From assembly GCA_005789005.1 (NCBI GenBank), contig SYAD01000149.1:1-39350 (forward strand): a stretch of 39,350 nucleotides of DNA. Reading direction: 5' to 3'. Source of the stretch: Planctomycetia bacterium (lineage in GTDB: Bacteria; Planctomycetota; Phycisphaerae; Phycisphaerales; SM1A02). This document shows positions 16,106 through 25,406 of the stretch, piece after piece. A model generated the notes under the pieces. The model made no database searches. It saw nothing but the letters and a program-made list of their open reading frames with translations, and had not been told where the DNA came from. The position numbers and the translations under genes were made by a program. How positions within the stretch are numbered: position 1 is the stretch's first letter; each line of letters opens with the position of its first letter.

Positions 16106-16618
16106 ATGGGAACACGCTTAGACACCATCAAACGTTTGCACGAGCACCGACATTGGGTCCGCCACAAATTACTCACCGCATCGCGCGGGCTCACAAACGA
16201 TGGGCTACGTAAATCTTTTGAAATGGGAGTTGGCAGCGTGCTGGGAACCTTCGTGCATTTGTATGGCGCGGAAACCGTGTGGATCAACGTTCTCGAAAAT
16301 AAAAATCAGTCCGCCGCATTTCCAACGCTGGAAAATTTCGCCAATCTTGAAGCGCTTGAACGGGATTGGGAATTGCTTGATAAACGTTGGGCCGCGTGGC
16401 TTGCCAACGCCAACGAAGACGTATTGGACCAAGTGGCCGAACGGATACGTGAGGGCAAATCATTTTTGACCACCGTCATGGATGTGCTCATTCATGTCGC
16501 CACGCATCAGCATTATCACGCGGCGCAAATTGTGAACATGCTGCGGCATTTGGGCGTGAAGCCGCCTCCAGCGTGCGATTTTATTGTCCTGGCGCGCGAG
16601 CAGTTTAAGAGCGAATAA
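16106..16618 (+). CDS. DinB/YfiT-family putative metalloenzyme
   Basis: 170 residues, the family's usual size. It is an all-helical bundle with the three-histidine metal site: T-F-V-H-L-Y-G-A-E-T (His near residue 50) and V-A-T-H-Q-H-Y-H-A-A-Q-I near residue 135. W-I-N-V-L near the first motif is also typical. DinB-like proteins include thiol-dependent transferases and hydrolases, often linked to bacillithiol or mycothiol chemistry in other phyla. The substrate here cannot be told from sequence. It is cytosolic (no signal). The gene ends 31 bases before the TPP riboswitch and is probably a separate unit. Confidence 0.85.
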   Translation: MGTRLDTIKRLHEHRHWVRHKLLTASRGLTNDGLRKSFEMGVGSVLGTFVHLYGAETVWINVLENKNQSAAFPTLENFANLEALERDWELLDKRWAAWLANANEDVLDQVAERIREGKSFLTTVMDVLIHVATHQHYHAAQIVNMLRHLGVKPPPACDFIVLAREQFKSE

Positions 16619-16647
16619 AAATATAAGTGTGACTATCATGTGGTCTT

Positions 16648-16736
16648 GGCCGCTCGGGGCGCGGACTCCATCGTGGAGTTCGCTGAGAAGCACCCGTGGA
16701 ACCTGAACCGATTCGTATCGGCGTAGGGAAGTGGCT
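16648..16736 (+). promoter_or_regulatory. TPP riboswitch (THI element) upstream of thiC
   Basis: The element has the conserved TPP aptamer core in order: CTCGGGGCGC, a P3 hairpin (ACTCC...GGAGT, 16665-16679), CTGAGA at 16682-16687, ACCCGTGGAACCTGAACC, a hairpin CGATTCGTATCG, and GCGTAGGGAAG. A closing stem GCCGC (16649-16653) pairs with GTGGC (16731-16735). Thiamine pyrophosphate binding would lower thiC expression. Between aptamer and start codon, two alternative short hairpins share GCGG (CCGC/GCGG at 16748-16760, and AAAG..GGC/GCCTTTT at 16754-16771). These are candidates for the expression platform next to AGGAAG at 16773-16778. Confidence 0.93.
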
Positions 16737-16784
16737 CTGTTTGCGAACCGCCCAAAGCGGCTTCGCCTTTTCAGGAAGTTTGCA

Positions 16785-18710
16785 ATGCACAACAACACGT
16801 CCCCAACAACATCAAACGGCGCCGTCGCCAACGCATCCACATTTCAGATTGGCCGCTCGCAAGATCGATTGGCCAACGAGTCGCTCCCTCTGCATGGCGC
16901 TACGAATCCATCAACACAATCTCAAGGCACAACGCCCGGATCTTTCGCGCGCAAATCCGATGTGGGTGGGCCGCTTGCATTCACAAGTCCGGACACGCCG
17001 GGTATGCCCGCGCCATCCACACAAACTGCGTGGGATTTTCTTCCAGCAGGATGGACAATTGTCGCGGCGCACAATCATCAACAAGGTTGCGCTGGGCATT
17101 TACACACGCACGTTGCGCAGTGGATTTGCGCCAAGGCGCCCGCTGGATTTGAACCCATCACGCAACTTGAGTTTGCGCGTTTAGGCGTGATCACCAAGGA
17201 AATGCGCCGCGTTGCCGAGCGCGAACAACATCTCACTGCTGAGCAAGTGCGCGATGAAATCGCAGCGGGCCGCATGGTGATTCCAGCAAATCGTGTTCAC
17301 TTGGGCTATCAACTTGATCCCATGGCGATCGGTCGCGCCTCCAAAACAAAGATCAACGCCAACATGGGCGCAAGTCCAATTAGTTCTGGCACCGACGAGG
17401 AAGTTGAGAAATTAAAATGGGCGCAGAAGTGGGGCGCGGACACCGTGATGGATCTTTCCACTGGCGGCGATCTGGACGCGTGCCGCGACGCGCTGATTCG
17501 CAACAGCCAAGTTCCCATTGGCACCGTACCGATTTATTCCATGATCATCGGCCGCAAGCTTGATGATTTGAACGAGGCCGTGATATTAGAAACGCTGGAA
17601 CATCAAGCCAAACAAGGCGTGGATTACTTCACCAGTCACGCGGGCGTGTTAAAGGAGCACTTGCCTTTGATCAAGAATCGTTTGATTGGCATCGTGAGCC
17701 GCGGTGGAAGTTTGCTGGCCAAGTGGATGTTGATTCACAACCGGCAAAATGTGATGTACGAATGTTGGGAAAGTATTTGCGCCGTCATGCGCCGCTATGA
17801 CGTGACATTTTCCATTGGCGATGGTTTGCGTCCCGGCGGCCTTGCCGACGCGACTGACGCGGCGCAACTTGCCGAGCTTGCGACGATTGGTGAACTCACC
17901 GAGCGCGCGTGGAGACAAGGCGTGCAAGTGATGGTGGAGGGACCCGGTCACGTTCCGCTGGATCAAATTGAATACAACATGAAATTGCAGCGACGACTTT
18001 GCCACGGCGCGCCGTTCTATGTGCTTGGACCGTTGGTCACGGATATTTTTCCGGGCTACGACCACATCACAAGTTGCATTGGCGCCACCAGCGCCGCGTA
18101 TCACGGCGCGAGCATGTTGTGTTACGTCACTCCCAAGGAACATTTGGGTTTACCAAAGAAGGACGATGTGAAGCAAGGATGCGTCGCGTATAAAATTGCG
18201 GCGCATGCCGCCGATGTCGCGCTTGGCATTCCCGGCGCGCGCGACCGCGACGACGAGCTCACCAAGGCGCGCGCCGCGTTGAATTGGCAGAAACATTTTG
18301 AGTTGTCATTCGATCCAGACACCGCCCGCGCTTATCACGACGAGGACCTGGACGTGGACACGGATTTCTGCGCCATGTGCGGGCACGATTGGTGCAGCGT
18401 TCGCATCAGCAAAGAAATTCAGGAGTTTGCCAGCGGCAAGAGCGAGGAGTATCGACGCGACAAGCCGGTGTTGAGCGCGGCGCTTACGCCAGAGCAACAA
18501 GAGGTGCTTGCAAAGCGTGGCGTGCTTTCGCCCGAGGAGATCCACAAGCTTGCTTCCAAAACCAAGGCGGCGGTTGGCGCGGTTGAAGCCAAGGCGTCTT
18601 GCCACAGTGACTTTGTTGACGCCACAGTTGCGCAGCAAAAACAGGAGCAATTTGTTCAGCTCAACACGGCGCCAGCCCACAATATTCCCACAAAAATCCC
18701 TTTAATTTAG
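16785..18710 (+). CDS. thiC: Phosphomethylpyrimidine synthase (HMP-P synthase)
   Basis: 641 residues from ATG 16785, which has AGGAAG about seven bases upstream. The frame opens at 16731, inside the riboswitch, and is not used. ThiC is a radical-SAM enzyme that rearranges aminoimidazole ribotide into HMP phosphate for thiamine synthesis. Motifs seen include [51 protein letters not shown] and [14 protein letters not shown]. The C-terminal cluster motif is C-A-M-C-G-H-D-W-C (CX2CX4C), which holds the 4Fe-4S cluster. The N-terminal extension of about 100 residues before the core is common in long-form ThiC. Control is by the TPP riboswitch directly upstream. Confidence 0.97.
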   Translation: MHNNTSPTTSNGAVANASTFQIGRSQDRLANESLPLHGATNPSTQSQGTTPGSFARKSDVGGPLAFTSPDTPGMPAPSTQTAWDFLPAGWTIVAAHNHQQGCAGHLHTHVAQWICAKAPAGFEPITQLEFARLGVITKEMRRVAEREQHLTAEQVRDEIAAGRMVIPANRVHLGYQLDPMAIGRASKTKINANMGASPISSGTDEEVEKLKWAQKWGADTVMDLSTGGDLDACRDALIRNSQVPIGTVPIYSMIIGRKLDDLNEAVILETLEHQAKQGVDYFTSHAGVLKEHLPLIKNRLIGIVSRGGSLLAKWMLIHNRQNVMYECWESICAVMRRYDVTFSIGDGLRPGGLADATDAAQLAELATIGELTERAWRQGVQVMVEGPGHVPLDQIEYNMKLQRRLCHGAPFYVLGPLVTDIFPGYDHITSCIGATSAAYHGASMLCYVTPKEHLGLPKKDDVKQGCVAYKIAAHAADVALGIPGARDRDDELTKARAALNWQKHFELSFDPDTARAYHDEDLDVDTDFCAMCGHDWCSVRISKEIQEFASGKSEEYRRDKPVLSAALTPEQQEVLAKRGVLSPEEIHKLASKTKAAVGAVEAKASCHSDFVDATVAQQKQEQFVQLNTAPAHNIPTKIPLI

Positions 18711-18746
18711 GGCGCACCAAAGGAATTTCTTGGCATACTTATATCA

Positions 18747-19148
18747 ATGATGGCTCTCCAGCATCATCACAAAGAGAATTCTCCGGGCAATCCATCGCCC
18801 TCATGGTTAAGCGCGCCGCCCATGCGATATCAAGAGGGCTACGTGTGGTTTCTGCTTTTTTCAAGCATGGACATTATTTTGACGTGGCATATTTTACGCA
18901 AGGGCGGTCTTGAAGTGAATCCACTCGCGCGGCTTGTGATTGAGCATTGGGATCTTGCCGGGGCCATCGCGTTTAAATTTAGTTTGGTCTTGTTCGTTGT
19001 TGTCGCGTGCGAAATAGTTGGCCGACACGAGGACAGGCTTGGCAAGCGACTCACCGCGGTCGCCATCGCGGCTTCGGCATTTCCTGTTATTTGGAGTCTG
19101 TGCCTGTTGGCGATGCACGGATTTCTTATCCAGCCCGTTGCGCAATAA
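18747..19148 (+). CDS. Small membrane protein of DUF5658 type
   Basis: 133 residues (132 from the second ATG at 18750). A hydrophilic His/Asn/Pro-rich N-terminus is followed by three or four membrane segments. The first contains F-S-S-M-D-I-I-L-T-W-H-I-L, then G-G-L-E-V-N-P-L-A-R, a second segment (A-I-A-F-K-F-S-L-V-L-F-V-V-V-A) and a third near the C-terminus. The S-x-x-D-x-x-x-T-W...G-x-E-x-N-P-L-A pattern, followed by a Lys-containing helix, fits the DUF5658 family of unknown function. It starts 36 bases after thiC. A functional link to thiamine is possible but unsupported. Confidence 0.75.
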   Translation: MMALQHHHKENSPGNPSPSWLSAPPMRYQEGYVWFLLFSSMDIILTWHILRKGGLEVNPLARLVIEHWDLAGAIAFKFSLVLFVVVACEIVGRHEDRLGKRLTAVAIAASAFPVIWSLCLLAMHGFLIQPVAQ

Positions 19149-19208
19149 TTGACGCGTTGTGAGCGCGTGTGAACGAGCGGCGAACTTGATCCACGCCGCG
19201 CATTACTT

Positions 19209-20480
19209 TTATTTTTTGACCTTGGTCGACATTCTCGCTTGCGCCATAGCCGCTTCAATTTCCTTGCTAGATCTAGGAATGTCGCGTGTGAGAGTGACTG
19301 GTCCGCGCGGAGTTATAAAAATGTCGTCCTCAATGCGCACGCCAATTTTTTCTTGGGGCAAGTACACGCCAGGCTCAATCGTGATCACGGCGCCGGCTTG
19401 AAGCGGCGCGTCAGGGTTTGCGTCATGCGTTTCAAGACCAAGGTGGTGGCCAATGGAATGAATGAAGGCGTCGGCAAGTCCAGCGCGACGAATGACCGCG
19501 CGCGCGGCCTCGTCAATCTGGTGAAAGCGCGCGCCGGGCTTGCACGCGCGAATTGCCGCCGTTTGCGCCGCCAGAACCAAGTCATGAATCTCGCGCTGAC
19601 GCGGCGTGAACTTTCCATTCACTGGCAATGTGCGCGTGACATCGGCGGAATATCCGCACCACTTGGCGCCGGAATCCAAACACACCAAATCGCCATCACG
19701 CAATATTTGATCGTTGGCGTGGTAGTGCAATACCGTGCTGTTGAAACCGCCACCTGCGATTGTGCGAAACGCAAGTTCACGCGAACCGCCTTGGTGATAC
19801 CCCGCCTCCACGTGCCGTTGTAAATCAAACTCGTTCATGTTGGGTCGCAGCGAGGCGAACGCGGCGGCAAAACCAAGTCCCGTTATGCGGCCAGCTTCTT
19901 GAATGCATGCCACTTCAGATTTGCTTTTGCGGGCGCGCATGTCATTTAAAATATTCGCGCCGTCATGGATGGAGCAATTTGGAATGCGCTCCGCCGTGCG
20001 GCGAAAAATTTCCAGGTCTCCGCTTACAGGGCTATTGTGGGCCGCAAGCGGCATGAGCAAGGTCAACGCCTTGGCGCGTTTGGCCGCGTCTAGAAGTTGC
20101 AGCGCAAGAATGTTGGTTCGAAAGATGGTTTCAATTCCGGCGCGCGCGCGAAGTTCACCACCAATTTCGGCGCGAAAGCCATCCCACTTTTCGCGCTCTG
20201 GATTCAGCGGCCTTAGAAAAAGTTGCACGCGTCGCGCGGGGTTTGGATTCTTCCCATCAAACAATAACGCGGCGCCGGGTTCATCAACCAAACCAGTGAG
20301 GTAGGTGAAGTGCGCGTGCGCGGCGAAAGGGTGGTGCAAGTTTGGATCGGCTTCGCCCGCAAGAACCAAGCCGACCGAGCCGCGCAGAGCGTCAAGCAGG
20401 GCGCCGCGGCGGCGCGCAAATTCCGCCTGCTCAATCATGATTGCGGGCTTGATAGAAGAACGATTTTTGGTTGCGGCCAT
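19209..20480 (-). CDS. Xaa-Pro aminopeptidase (M24B)
   Basis: 423 residues, similar to aminopeptidase P. The N-terminal creatinase-like domain (about 15-170) has H-F-T-Y-L-T-G and E-P-G-A-A-L-L-F. The pita-bread catalytic domain shows the five metal ligands: V-C-L-D-S-G-A-K (first Asp), Y-S-A-D-V-T-R-T (second Asp), G-H-H-L-G-L-E (His), I-T-I-E-P-G-V-Y (first Glu) and R-I-E-D-D-I (second Glu). It removes N-terminal residues before proline, in the cytoplasm. The start at 20480 (M-A-A-T-K-N) is used. The ATG at 20438 (M-I-E-Q-A-E) is an equally good start judging by family alignment. It lies 129 bases downstream of phhA on the same strand. That gap holds no gene that I can support. Confidence 0.92.
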   Translation of the reverse strand: MAATKNRSSIKPAIMIEQAEFARRRGALLDALRGSVGLVLAGEADPNLHHPFAAHAHFTYLTGLVDEPGAALLFDGKNPNPARRVQLFLRPLNPEREKWDGFRAEIGGELRARAGIETIFRTNILALQLLDAAKRAKALTLLMPLAAHNSPVSGDLEIFRRTAERIPNCSIHDGANILNDMRARKSKSEVACIQEAGRITGLGFAAAFASLRPNMNEFDLQRHVEAGYHQGGSRELAFRTIAGGGFNSTVLHYHANDQILRDGDLVCLDSGAKWCGYSADVTRTLPVNGKFTPRQREIHDLVLAAQTAAIRACKPGARFHQIDEAARAVIRRAGLADAFIHSIGHHLGLETHDANPDAPLQAGAVITIEPGVYLPQEKIGVRIEDDIFITPRGPVTLTRDIPRSSKEIEAAMAQARMSTKVKK

Positions 20481-20609
20481 GCGCTGAGAATACGCACAAT
20501 TTCAATGTGCCACGCGATCTTTGTGTTTATGACAGCAATGTCGCGCGGCGGCTTTGTCGCACAAGTTCGACGCGCGCTCAAGATAGATATGGCTTTCACA
20601 ACGGAAGAT

Positions 20610-21479
20610 TCAGGCGTTCGCCGCGGCCGCCGTCTTATCCATAATGCGCTTGGCATACGTGGTCATGGCGTTGCGCAATTGATCGAAACTTTCCAGCACA
20701 TACAAAATGGGCTGATAGTGGTCAATTTCAAACGCCGTATCGCACACGCGGTCCAAATCAAATGGACGGCGATCCACCTCGGCGCTCTCAAGCGCGTGCG
20801 TGCATTCACCAGGACTTGAAATCAAACCACTGCCGTACACCTTGATGCGTCCGTTTTCTTTGATCAAACCAAATTCAACCGTGAACCAGAAAAGGCGCGA
20901 CAGGCGCTCGACATCTTTTTGATCGGTGGCTTCAAGAGCGGCCTTGCCGTAGGTCTGCAGAAAATCCGCGAACACTGGATCCGCGTGCAAAGGAACATGT
21001 CCAAAGATGTCATGAAAAATGTCGGGCTCTGGCAGATAGTCAATGCTTTGCTTGGGTCGAATCACAATGGTGGTGGGAAATTCGCGTCGCGCCAAGCATG
21101 CGAAGAAAGCCTTGGGCGGCAAGTAGCCAGGCACCGCGCGGCTTTGCCACTTGGTCAAAGGATGCAGGCGGCTATTGATTTCCGCCAACGGCGGAATTCT
21201 GTCGCGACGAAGATTGATCAACGCCGCGCCGTCTAAGTATGTTTTGCTGGCGTTATCTTTTAGAAAAATCATTTGACGGTCAAACATGGTCGACCAAGTT
21301 TCTTGATTTTCCGCGCTGTATCCATCGTACTTCTGCTCGATATAGCAACGCGCGATGTCCCCGTAACCAGGCGCGCCAAAGTTGTTGGCGTAGGTTTGCG
21401 CGGCGTCGGCTTGCGCGTCGTCAATCATTTTGTGATTCAGGCTGCCCGCGAACTTTTTAGGGTGATGTGATCCGTCCAT
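20610..21479 (-). CDS. phhA: Phenylalanine 4-hydroxylase
   Basis: 289 residues, typical of bacterial PhhA with no regulatory ACT domain. ATG 21479 has AGGAG seven bases upstream. It converts phenylalanine to tyrosine with tetrahydropterin and O2. The non-haem iron site is complete: P-D-I-F-H-D-I-F-G-H-V-P (His156 and His161) and F-W-F-T-V-E-F-G-L (Glu202). Also visible are V-P-G-Y-L, F-F-A-C-L-A, T-T-I-V-I-R-P, and G-S-G-L-I-S-S-P-G-E near the pterin/substrate side. The protein needs a pterin recycling partner. None is in the window, although folP lies 13 kb away. It lies downstream of the HugZ-like gene on the same strand. Confidence 0.95.
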   Translation of the reverse strand: MDGSHHPKKFAGSLNHKMIDDAQADAAQTYANNFGAPGYGDIARCYIEQKYDGYSAENQETWSTMFDRQMIFLKDNASKTYLDGAALINLRRDRIPPLAEINSRLHPLTKWQSRAVPGYLPPKAFFACLARREFPTTIVIRPKQSIDYLPEPDIFHDIFGHVPLHADPVFADFLQTYGKAALEATDQKDVERLSRLFWFTVEFGLIKENGRIKVYGSGLISSPGECTHALESAEVDRRPFDLDRVCDTAFEIDHYQPILYVLESFDQLRNAMTTYAKRIMDKTAAAANA

Positions 21480-21530
21480 GTGGTTCTCCTGTGGAAAATG
21501 ATTCTAGTGTGCGGGAGTGAAATTACGGAA

Positions 21531-22148
21531 TCACAAATTGGTGGGAAATGACGCACCCTCAATGAACGAGCGAACTTGCTCGGCGTTTTCAAACGAAAGA
21601 GGAAACGGCAAGCGGCCCACATCATGCATGCGGCGGATGTCAATGCCGCCGGCGTCCACGCCGACCGCGATCGGATCTTCGCACTCCACTTTTGTGGTCA
21701 CGCACAGCGCTTTCAAAAATGCGCGCGGCTGCGCGTTGAACTGTTTCAGCAAAGCGCTTTCTTCCGCCGCCAACGGATTTGCCTTCATCATCGCTTGATC
21801 ATCCAGGAACCAGCCAGCAAGCCGACCCGAATCAATCGCAACACTAGCCCAGCGCACATCCTCCGGTTCGCCGTGATAGGCGCGCCAACGATCGCACCAC
21901 TGCGCGAATGTTCCTGTTTCGGATTGACGAGAAAGCGTGACAATTAAATGCATACTGTCGTCGTCATCATTGGGAAGTTCAAGCACTGTCTCCATAGCCA
22001 GCAGCATGGCTTCCATCACCGGCATCACAAGCGTTCCATCGCTCGCCACGATGAACTTCACCGCCACGCGTTCGCCATCAAATTTTAAAAATCCAGAGAG
22101 ATGCCCATGGAGAAATTCAATCGCCGCTTCAATGGAAACTTCTTGCAT
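21531..22148 (-). CDS. HugZ-like protein: PNPOx-type split barrel with DUF2470-like end
   Basis: 205 residues. The N-terminal 130 residues alternate strands as in FMN-binding split barrels (V-A-V-K-F-I-V-A-S-D-G-T-L-V-M-P-V; H-L-I-V-T-L-S; W-A-S-V-A-I-D-S-G-R-L-A-G-W-F). The C-terminal part, after L-L-K-Q-F-N-A-Q-P, has A-V-G-V-D-A-G-G-I-D-I-R-R and R-L-P-F-P, close to the DUF2470/HugZ pattern (G-V-D-x-x-G-x-D-x ... R-x-x-F). HugZ proteins bind or degrade haem, and others in the group are of unknown role. The Met and His residues that bind haem cannot be assigned. It begins 128 bases from divergent aroDE and ends 51 bases before the phhA start. Confidence 0.55.
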   Translation of the reverse strand: MQEVSIEAAIEFLHGHLSGFLKFDGERVAVKFIVASDGTLVMPVMEAMLLAMETVLELPNDDDDSMHLIVTLSRQSETGTFAQWCDRWRAYHGEPEDVRWASVAIDSGRLAGWFLDDQAMMKANPLAAEESALLKQFNAQPRAFLKALCVTTKVECEDPIAVGVDAGGIDIRRMHDVGRLPFPLSFENAEQVRSFIEGASFPTNL

Positions 22149-22276
22149 GGCATCATGCTAATCAGTCACGGCTCTTCGTACACTCTGCGCATGCCGCGTC
22201 GCCAGAATCCAACCAGTCACCCCGACTTGCGATTGCTGCCAATGAATCGACGAACTTTTACGCACCGCATCGGCGC

Positions 22277-24106
22277 ATGGGGTGTGGCATGTCGCTGATC
22301 GCCGTGGCGATTACTGTGGAAAGCGTCAGTTATATTGACTCCGCGCTTCTGTCCGCGCGGGAAGAAGCCAAGCGCGGCGCCACCATTGTGGAGTGGCGCG
22401 TGGATGCTTTGGCGCAAACAGATAATGCGCTTGAGAGCGTGGCGCTGCTGGTAAAAAATAGTCCGCTGCCTTGCATTATCACCATTCGTGGTACGGGCGA
22501 GGGTGGTACATACGCGGGCGATGAGATTGCGCGGCTTGAATTGCTCATAGCGATTTGCAAATTGAATGTGCCGCCGTCGTATATTGATCTTGAACTGGCC
22601 GCCTTCCAAGCAAGCGCGGATTTTAAAAAACAATTTGCTGCGGCTAAAACATCCACGCGCCTTATTTTAAGCGCGCATGATTTTGAATCGCGGCCCACGG
22701 ATCTTTCAAAGCGCGTCGCCGCCATGTTCAGCGAACCGCTGTGCGCCGTAGCCAAGATTGCGTGGCGCGCGCGCAGCGTGCGTGACAATCTGGAAGCCTT
22801 CGAGTTGCTGCGCAATCAAAGCAAGCCAACAATCGCGCTGTGTATGGGGCAATTTGGAATTGCCAGTCGCGTGCTGACTCCAAAGTTTGGCGGCTTTCTT
22901 ACGTATGCGCGCCCCAACGGCGAAATGGGCACCGCGCCTGGTCAACTTACGGTTGAAGAATTCATCGACGTGTATTCAATTCAACACATCACTACGGCCA
23001 CGCAAGTTTTTGGCGTGATTGGTTGGCCCGTTGAACATTCGCTGTCACCTTTGCTGCACAATACGGCTTTCACCGCCACGCAATTCAACGGGGCGTATGT
23101 TCCGCTGGCCATTCCGTCTGAGTGGGAGCATTTCAAGGCGTCGCTTGGCGAAATGGTCGCGTCGCCAATTCTCAATTTGCGTGGAGTCAGCGTCACGCTT
23201 CCGCATAAGGAGCACGCATTGCGATGGTGCAAGCAGCAGGGAGATGGCGCCGATGTGGTGAGCGAGTGGTGTGGCGCGGCGAACACTTTAATTTTTTCTA
23301 GCCACGGAGTTTCGCACGCATTCAACACTGACGCGCCAGCTGCCGTTGCCGCAATCGCGATGGCACTTGGTATGAACGAGCAGGCTTCAGCCGCGCTTGC
23401 ATGTGGTGGCGACGGGAAAAACCCCCAAGGTATTTTGATACAAGACCCAGATACTGCGCCAGAAGAAATAAACCTCATGCTGCAAACGTTCGATCAATGG
23501 CGCCAGCAACGCATATTGGTATTGGGCGCGGGCGGCGCGGCGCGTGCCGTGATTGCAGGCCTGGCTCTTGCGGGCGCGCATGTCACCATCGCCAATCGCA
23601 CACACGACAAAGCCGCGCAACTTGCAAATCAGTTCAACTCCCGCGCCACCAGCGGCCCAAATCAGTCGCGTGTTGAAGCCATCTTGCTTCAAAATCTGTC
23701 GGCGCATTCTTTCAACGCAATCGTGAATTGCACCAGCGCTGGAATGACAGGCGGCGGCGAAAGCATTGACCCACTTCCGGAAGCATTTCAAATAACAAAC
23801 TCCATGGTTGTCATGGACACTGTGTATCGACCGCGCGAAACGCCGCTTCTGAAACGGGCGCGGTCTGTTGGCGCTGTGATTGTTGATGGAACGGAAATGT
23901 TTTTGCGGCAAGCCGCTTTGCAATTCGAATTGTTCACGCAAGATCTTGTCGCCCCTGATAGCGCGACGGAAAATAAGCCACACCAACTCTCGCCACGCAC
24001 AGGCAATGCAGCAAACATTTCTTCACGCACAACATCGTCATTCACAGTCGCTCCGGTTGATTTGTGGCGCAAAATTCTTAACCAAAAATTAGGCGAGCGT
24101 TCATGA
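22277..24106 (+). CDS. aroDE: Bifunctional 3-dehydroquinate dehydratase (type I) / shikimate dehydrogenase
   Basis: 609 residues from ATG 22277. The ATG at 22289 is also possible. The N-terminal half (about 5-235) is a class I dehydratase: V-E-W-R-V-D-A-L, T-I-R-G-T-G-E-G-G, L-S-A-H-D-F (catalytic His134) and A-V-A-K-I-A-W (Schiff-base Lys160). The C-terminal half is shikimate dehydrogenase: G-W-P-V-E-H-S-L-S-P, G-V-S-V-T-L-P-H-K (catalytic Lys), A-A-N-T-L, F-N-T-D, V-L-G-A-G-G-A-A-R-A-V, A-N-R-T and N-C-T-S-A-G-M. A segment of about 30 residues is inserted between F-N-T-D and the nucleotide-binding glycines, and a tail of about 45 residues follows the core. Dehydroquinate becomes dehydroshikimate and then shikimate in one protein. 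It overlaps the MFS gene by ATGA. Confidence 0.95.
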   Translation: MGCGMSLIAVAITVESVSYIDSALLSAREEAKRGATIVEWRVDALAQTDNALESVALLVKNSPLPCIITIRGTGEGGTYAGDEIARLELLIAICKLNVPPSYIDLELAAFQASADFKKQFAAAKTSTRLILSAHDFESRPTDLSKRVAAMFSEPLCAVAKIAWRARSVRDNLEAFELLRNQSKPTIALCMGQFGIASRVLTPKFGGFLTYARPNGEMGTAPGQLTVEEFIDVYSIQHITTATQVFGVIGWPVEHSLSPLLHNTAFTATQFNGAYVPLAIPSEWEHFKASLGEMVASPILNLRGVSVTLPHKEHALRWCKQQGDGADVVSEWCGAANTLIFSSHGVSHAFNTDAPAAVAAIAMALGMNEQASAALACGGDGKNPQGILIQDPDTAPEEINLMLQTFDQWRQQRILVLGAGGAARAVIAGLALAGAHVTIANRTHDKAAQLANQFNSRATSGPNQSRVEAILLQNLSAHSFNAIVNCTSAGMTGGGESIDPLPEAFQITNSMVVMDTVYRPRETPLLKRARSVGAVIVDGTEMFLRQAALQFELFTQDLVAPDSATENKPHQLSPRTGNAANISSRTTSSFTVAPVDLWRKILNQKLGERS

Positions 24107-25383
24107 AAATCTCCTTGCCCTTGGCTCGCAGCACTCGCGCGCCCATGATCGCGCTTGTCACGCTTTCGCTGCTGAATTTGCTGAATTACGCCGATCGCTA
24201 CGTTGTCAGCAGCCTGGTTCCATTTCTAGAAAAGTCAATCGATCAAGGCGGCTTGGCGCTTACGCATACACAATCCGGCTGGCTGTATTCCGCATTTATT
24301 GTTGTGTACATGATCGCCGCGCCGGCGTTTGGTTTCATCGCGGACAGATTTCCGCGCCTTCATGTTCTCGCCGCGGCCGTTGCATTTTGGAGCATGTTGA
24401 CATTGCTTGGAGGTTTTGCATGGGGCTTCTGGAGTTTGCTGATCATGCGCGCCCTCACTGGAATTGGCGAAGCCGCTTACGCCAGCGTTGCGCCAGCCGT
24501 TCTTGCCGATGAATTCCCGGCCAGACAACAAAGTCGCGCGATGGCTTTCTTTAACGCCGCAATTCCAGTTGGCGCCGCGATTGGTTTCACGCTTGGTGGA
24601 GTGGTGGGATCCATGTACGGTTGGCGCGAAGCTTTCTTTGTAGCCGGCGGTCCTGGACTTTTTCTAGCGCTGGTGATTTATTTTCTTCGCGATCCAAAGC
24701 GCGGAGCCATGGATGCGCACGTTGTTGTGAACGCGCCGCCAACGTTGCACAGCGCTGTTGGAATTCTGTTTCGGCCGCGTTGGCTTTGGACCACCATGGG
24801 GTACGCGCTGCAAACAGCCGGCTTTGGAAGTCTTGGTTTTTGGACGCCAACGTATCTTGAAAAATCTTGGGGATTAAGCGTTGAAAGTTCCAGCACAATG
24901 TTTGGCGCGGTCATTGTTGTCACTGGAATCACCGGCACAATGGCAGGTGGGTTTTTTGGCGATTGGTGGTACCAAAGAAAACCCACGGCGCATTTATGGA
25001 TATGTGGAATCACCAGTTTTCTTGCGGCCGCATCAATCCTGTTTGTTCTTTACGCGCCCAATGTCACAGCCATGTGGTGTGGCGTGACTCTTGGCTCTTT
25101 CTTTTTAGTGATGAGCGTGGGCCCCGTGCACGCCCATCTTGTTCACATTCTGAATCCAGCTGAACGCGGCACGGGCATGGCGTTGGCTATTTTCGTTTTG
25201 CATGTGTTTGGCGATGTTCCCGCGGTCCCAATGATTGGTTGGATTGCGCAGGGATCAGGTTGGAAAATTGCGTACATGTCCATTCCGATTTTCATATTTC
25301 TCGCGGGAATTATTTGGTGCTTGGGAGCGATGTATGAACAACGCGTGCGTTCACAATTTTCCAATTCTATCGCTCGCACATAA
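24103..25383 (+). CDS. MFS transporter, spinster-like
   Basis: 426 residues with about 12 membrane segments. The first helix has L-L-N-L-L-N-Y-A-D-R-Y, typical of spinster-type and related MFS carriers. The loop between helices 2 and 3 reads G-F-I-A-D-R-F-P-R (MFS signature). Helix 4 has R-A-L-T-G-I-G-E-A-A-Y, and the helix 5 region has G-A-A-I-G-F-T-L-G-G. A second-half loop has G-G-F-F-G-D-W. ATGA overlap with aroDE and 23 bases to aroC place it in a shikimate operon. It might move an aromatic precursor or related organic acid. That is inference from context only, since spinster-type proteins carry lipids, sugars and drugs in other organisms. Confidence 0.9.
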   Translation: MKISLPLARSTRAPMIALVTLSLLNLLNYADRYVVSSLVPFLEKSIDQGGLALTHTQSGWLYSAFIVVYMIAAPAFGFIADRFPRLHVLAAAVAFWSMLTLLGGFAWGFWSLLIMRALTGIGEAAYASVAPAVLADEFPARQQSRAMAFFNAAIPVGAAIGFTLGGVVGSMYGWREAFFVAGGPGLFLALVIYFLRDPKRGAMDAHVVVNAPPTLHSAVGILFRPRWLWTTMGYALQTAGFGSLGFWTPTYLEKSWGLSVESSSTMFGAVIVVTGITGTMAGGFFGDWWYQRKPTAHLWICGITSFLAAASILFVLYAPNVTAMWCGVTLGSFFLVMSVGPVHAHLVHILNPAERGTGMALAIFVLHVFGDVPAVPMIGWIAQGSGWKIAYMSIPIFIFLAGIIWCLGAMYEQRVRSQFSNSIART

Positions 25384-25406
25384 TCGTCCCTTCGTATGAT
25401 GAGCGT

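Noticed and set aside
20310..20819. Plus-strand 169-residue open frame across the pepP/phhA junction
   Set aside because: It lies antisense to two clear genes, has no family motif and shows the composition of a shadow frame.
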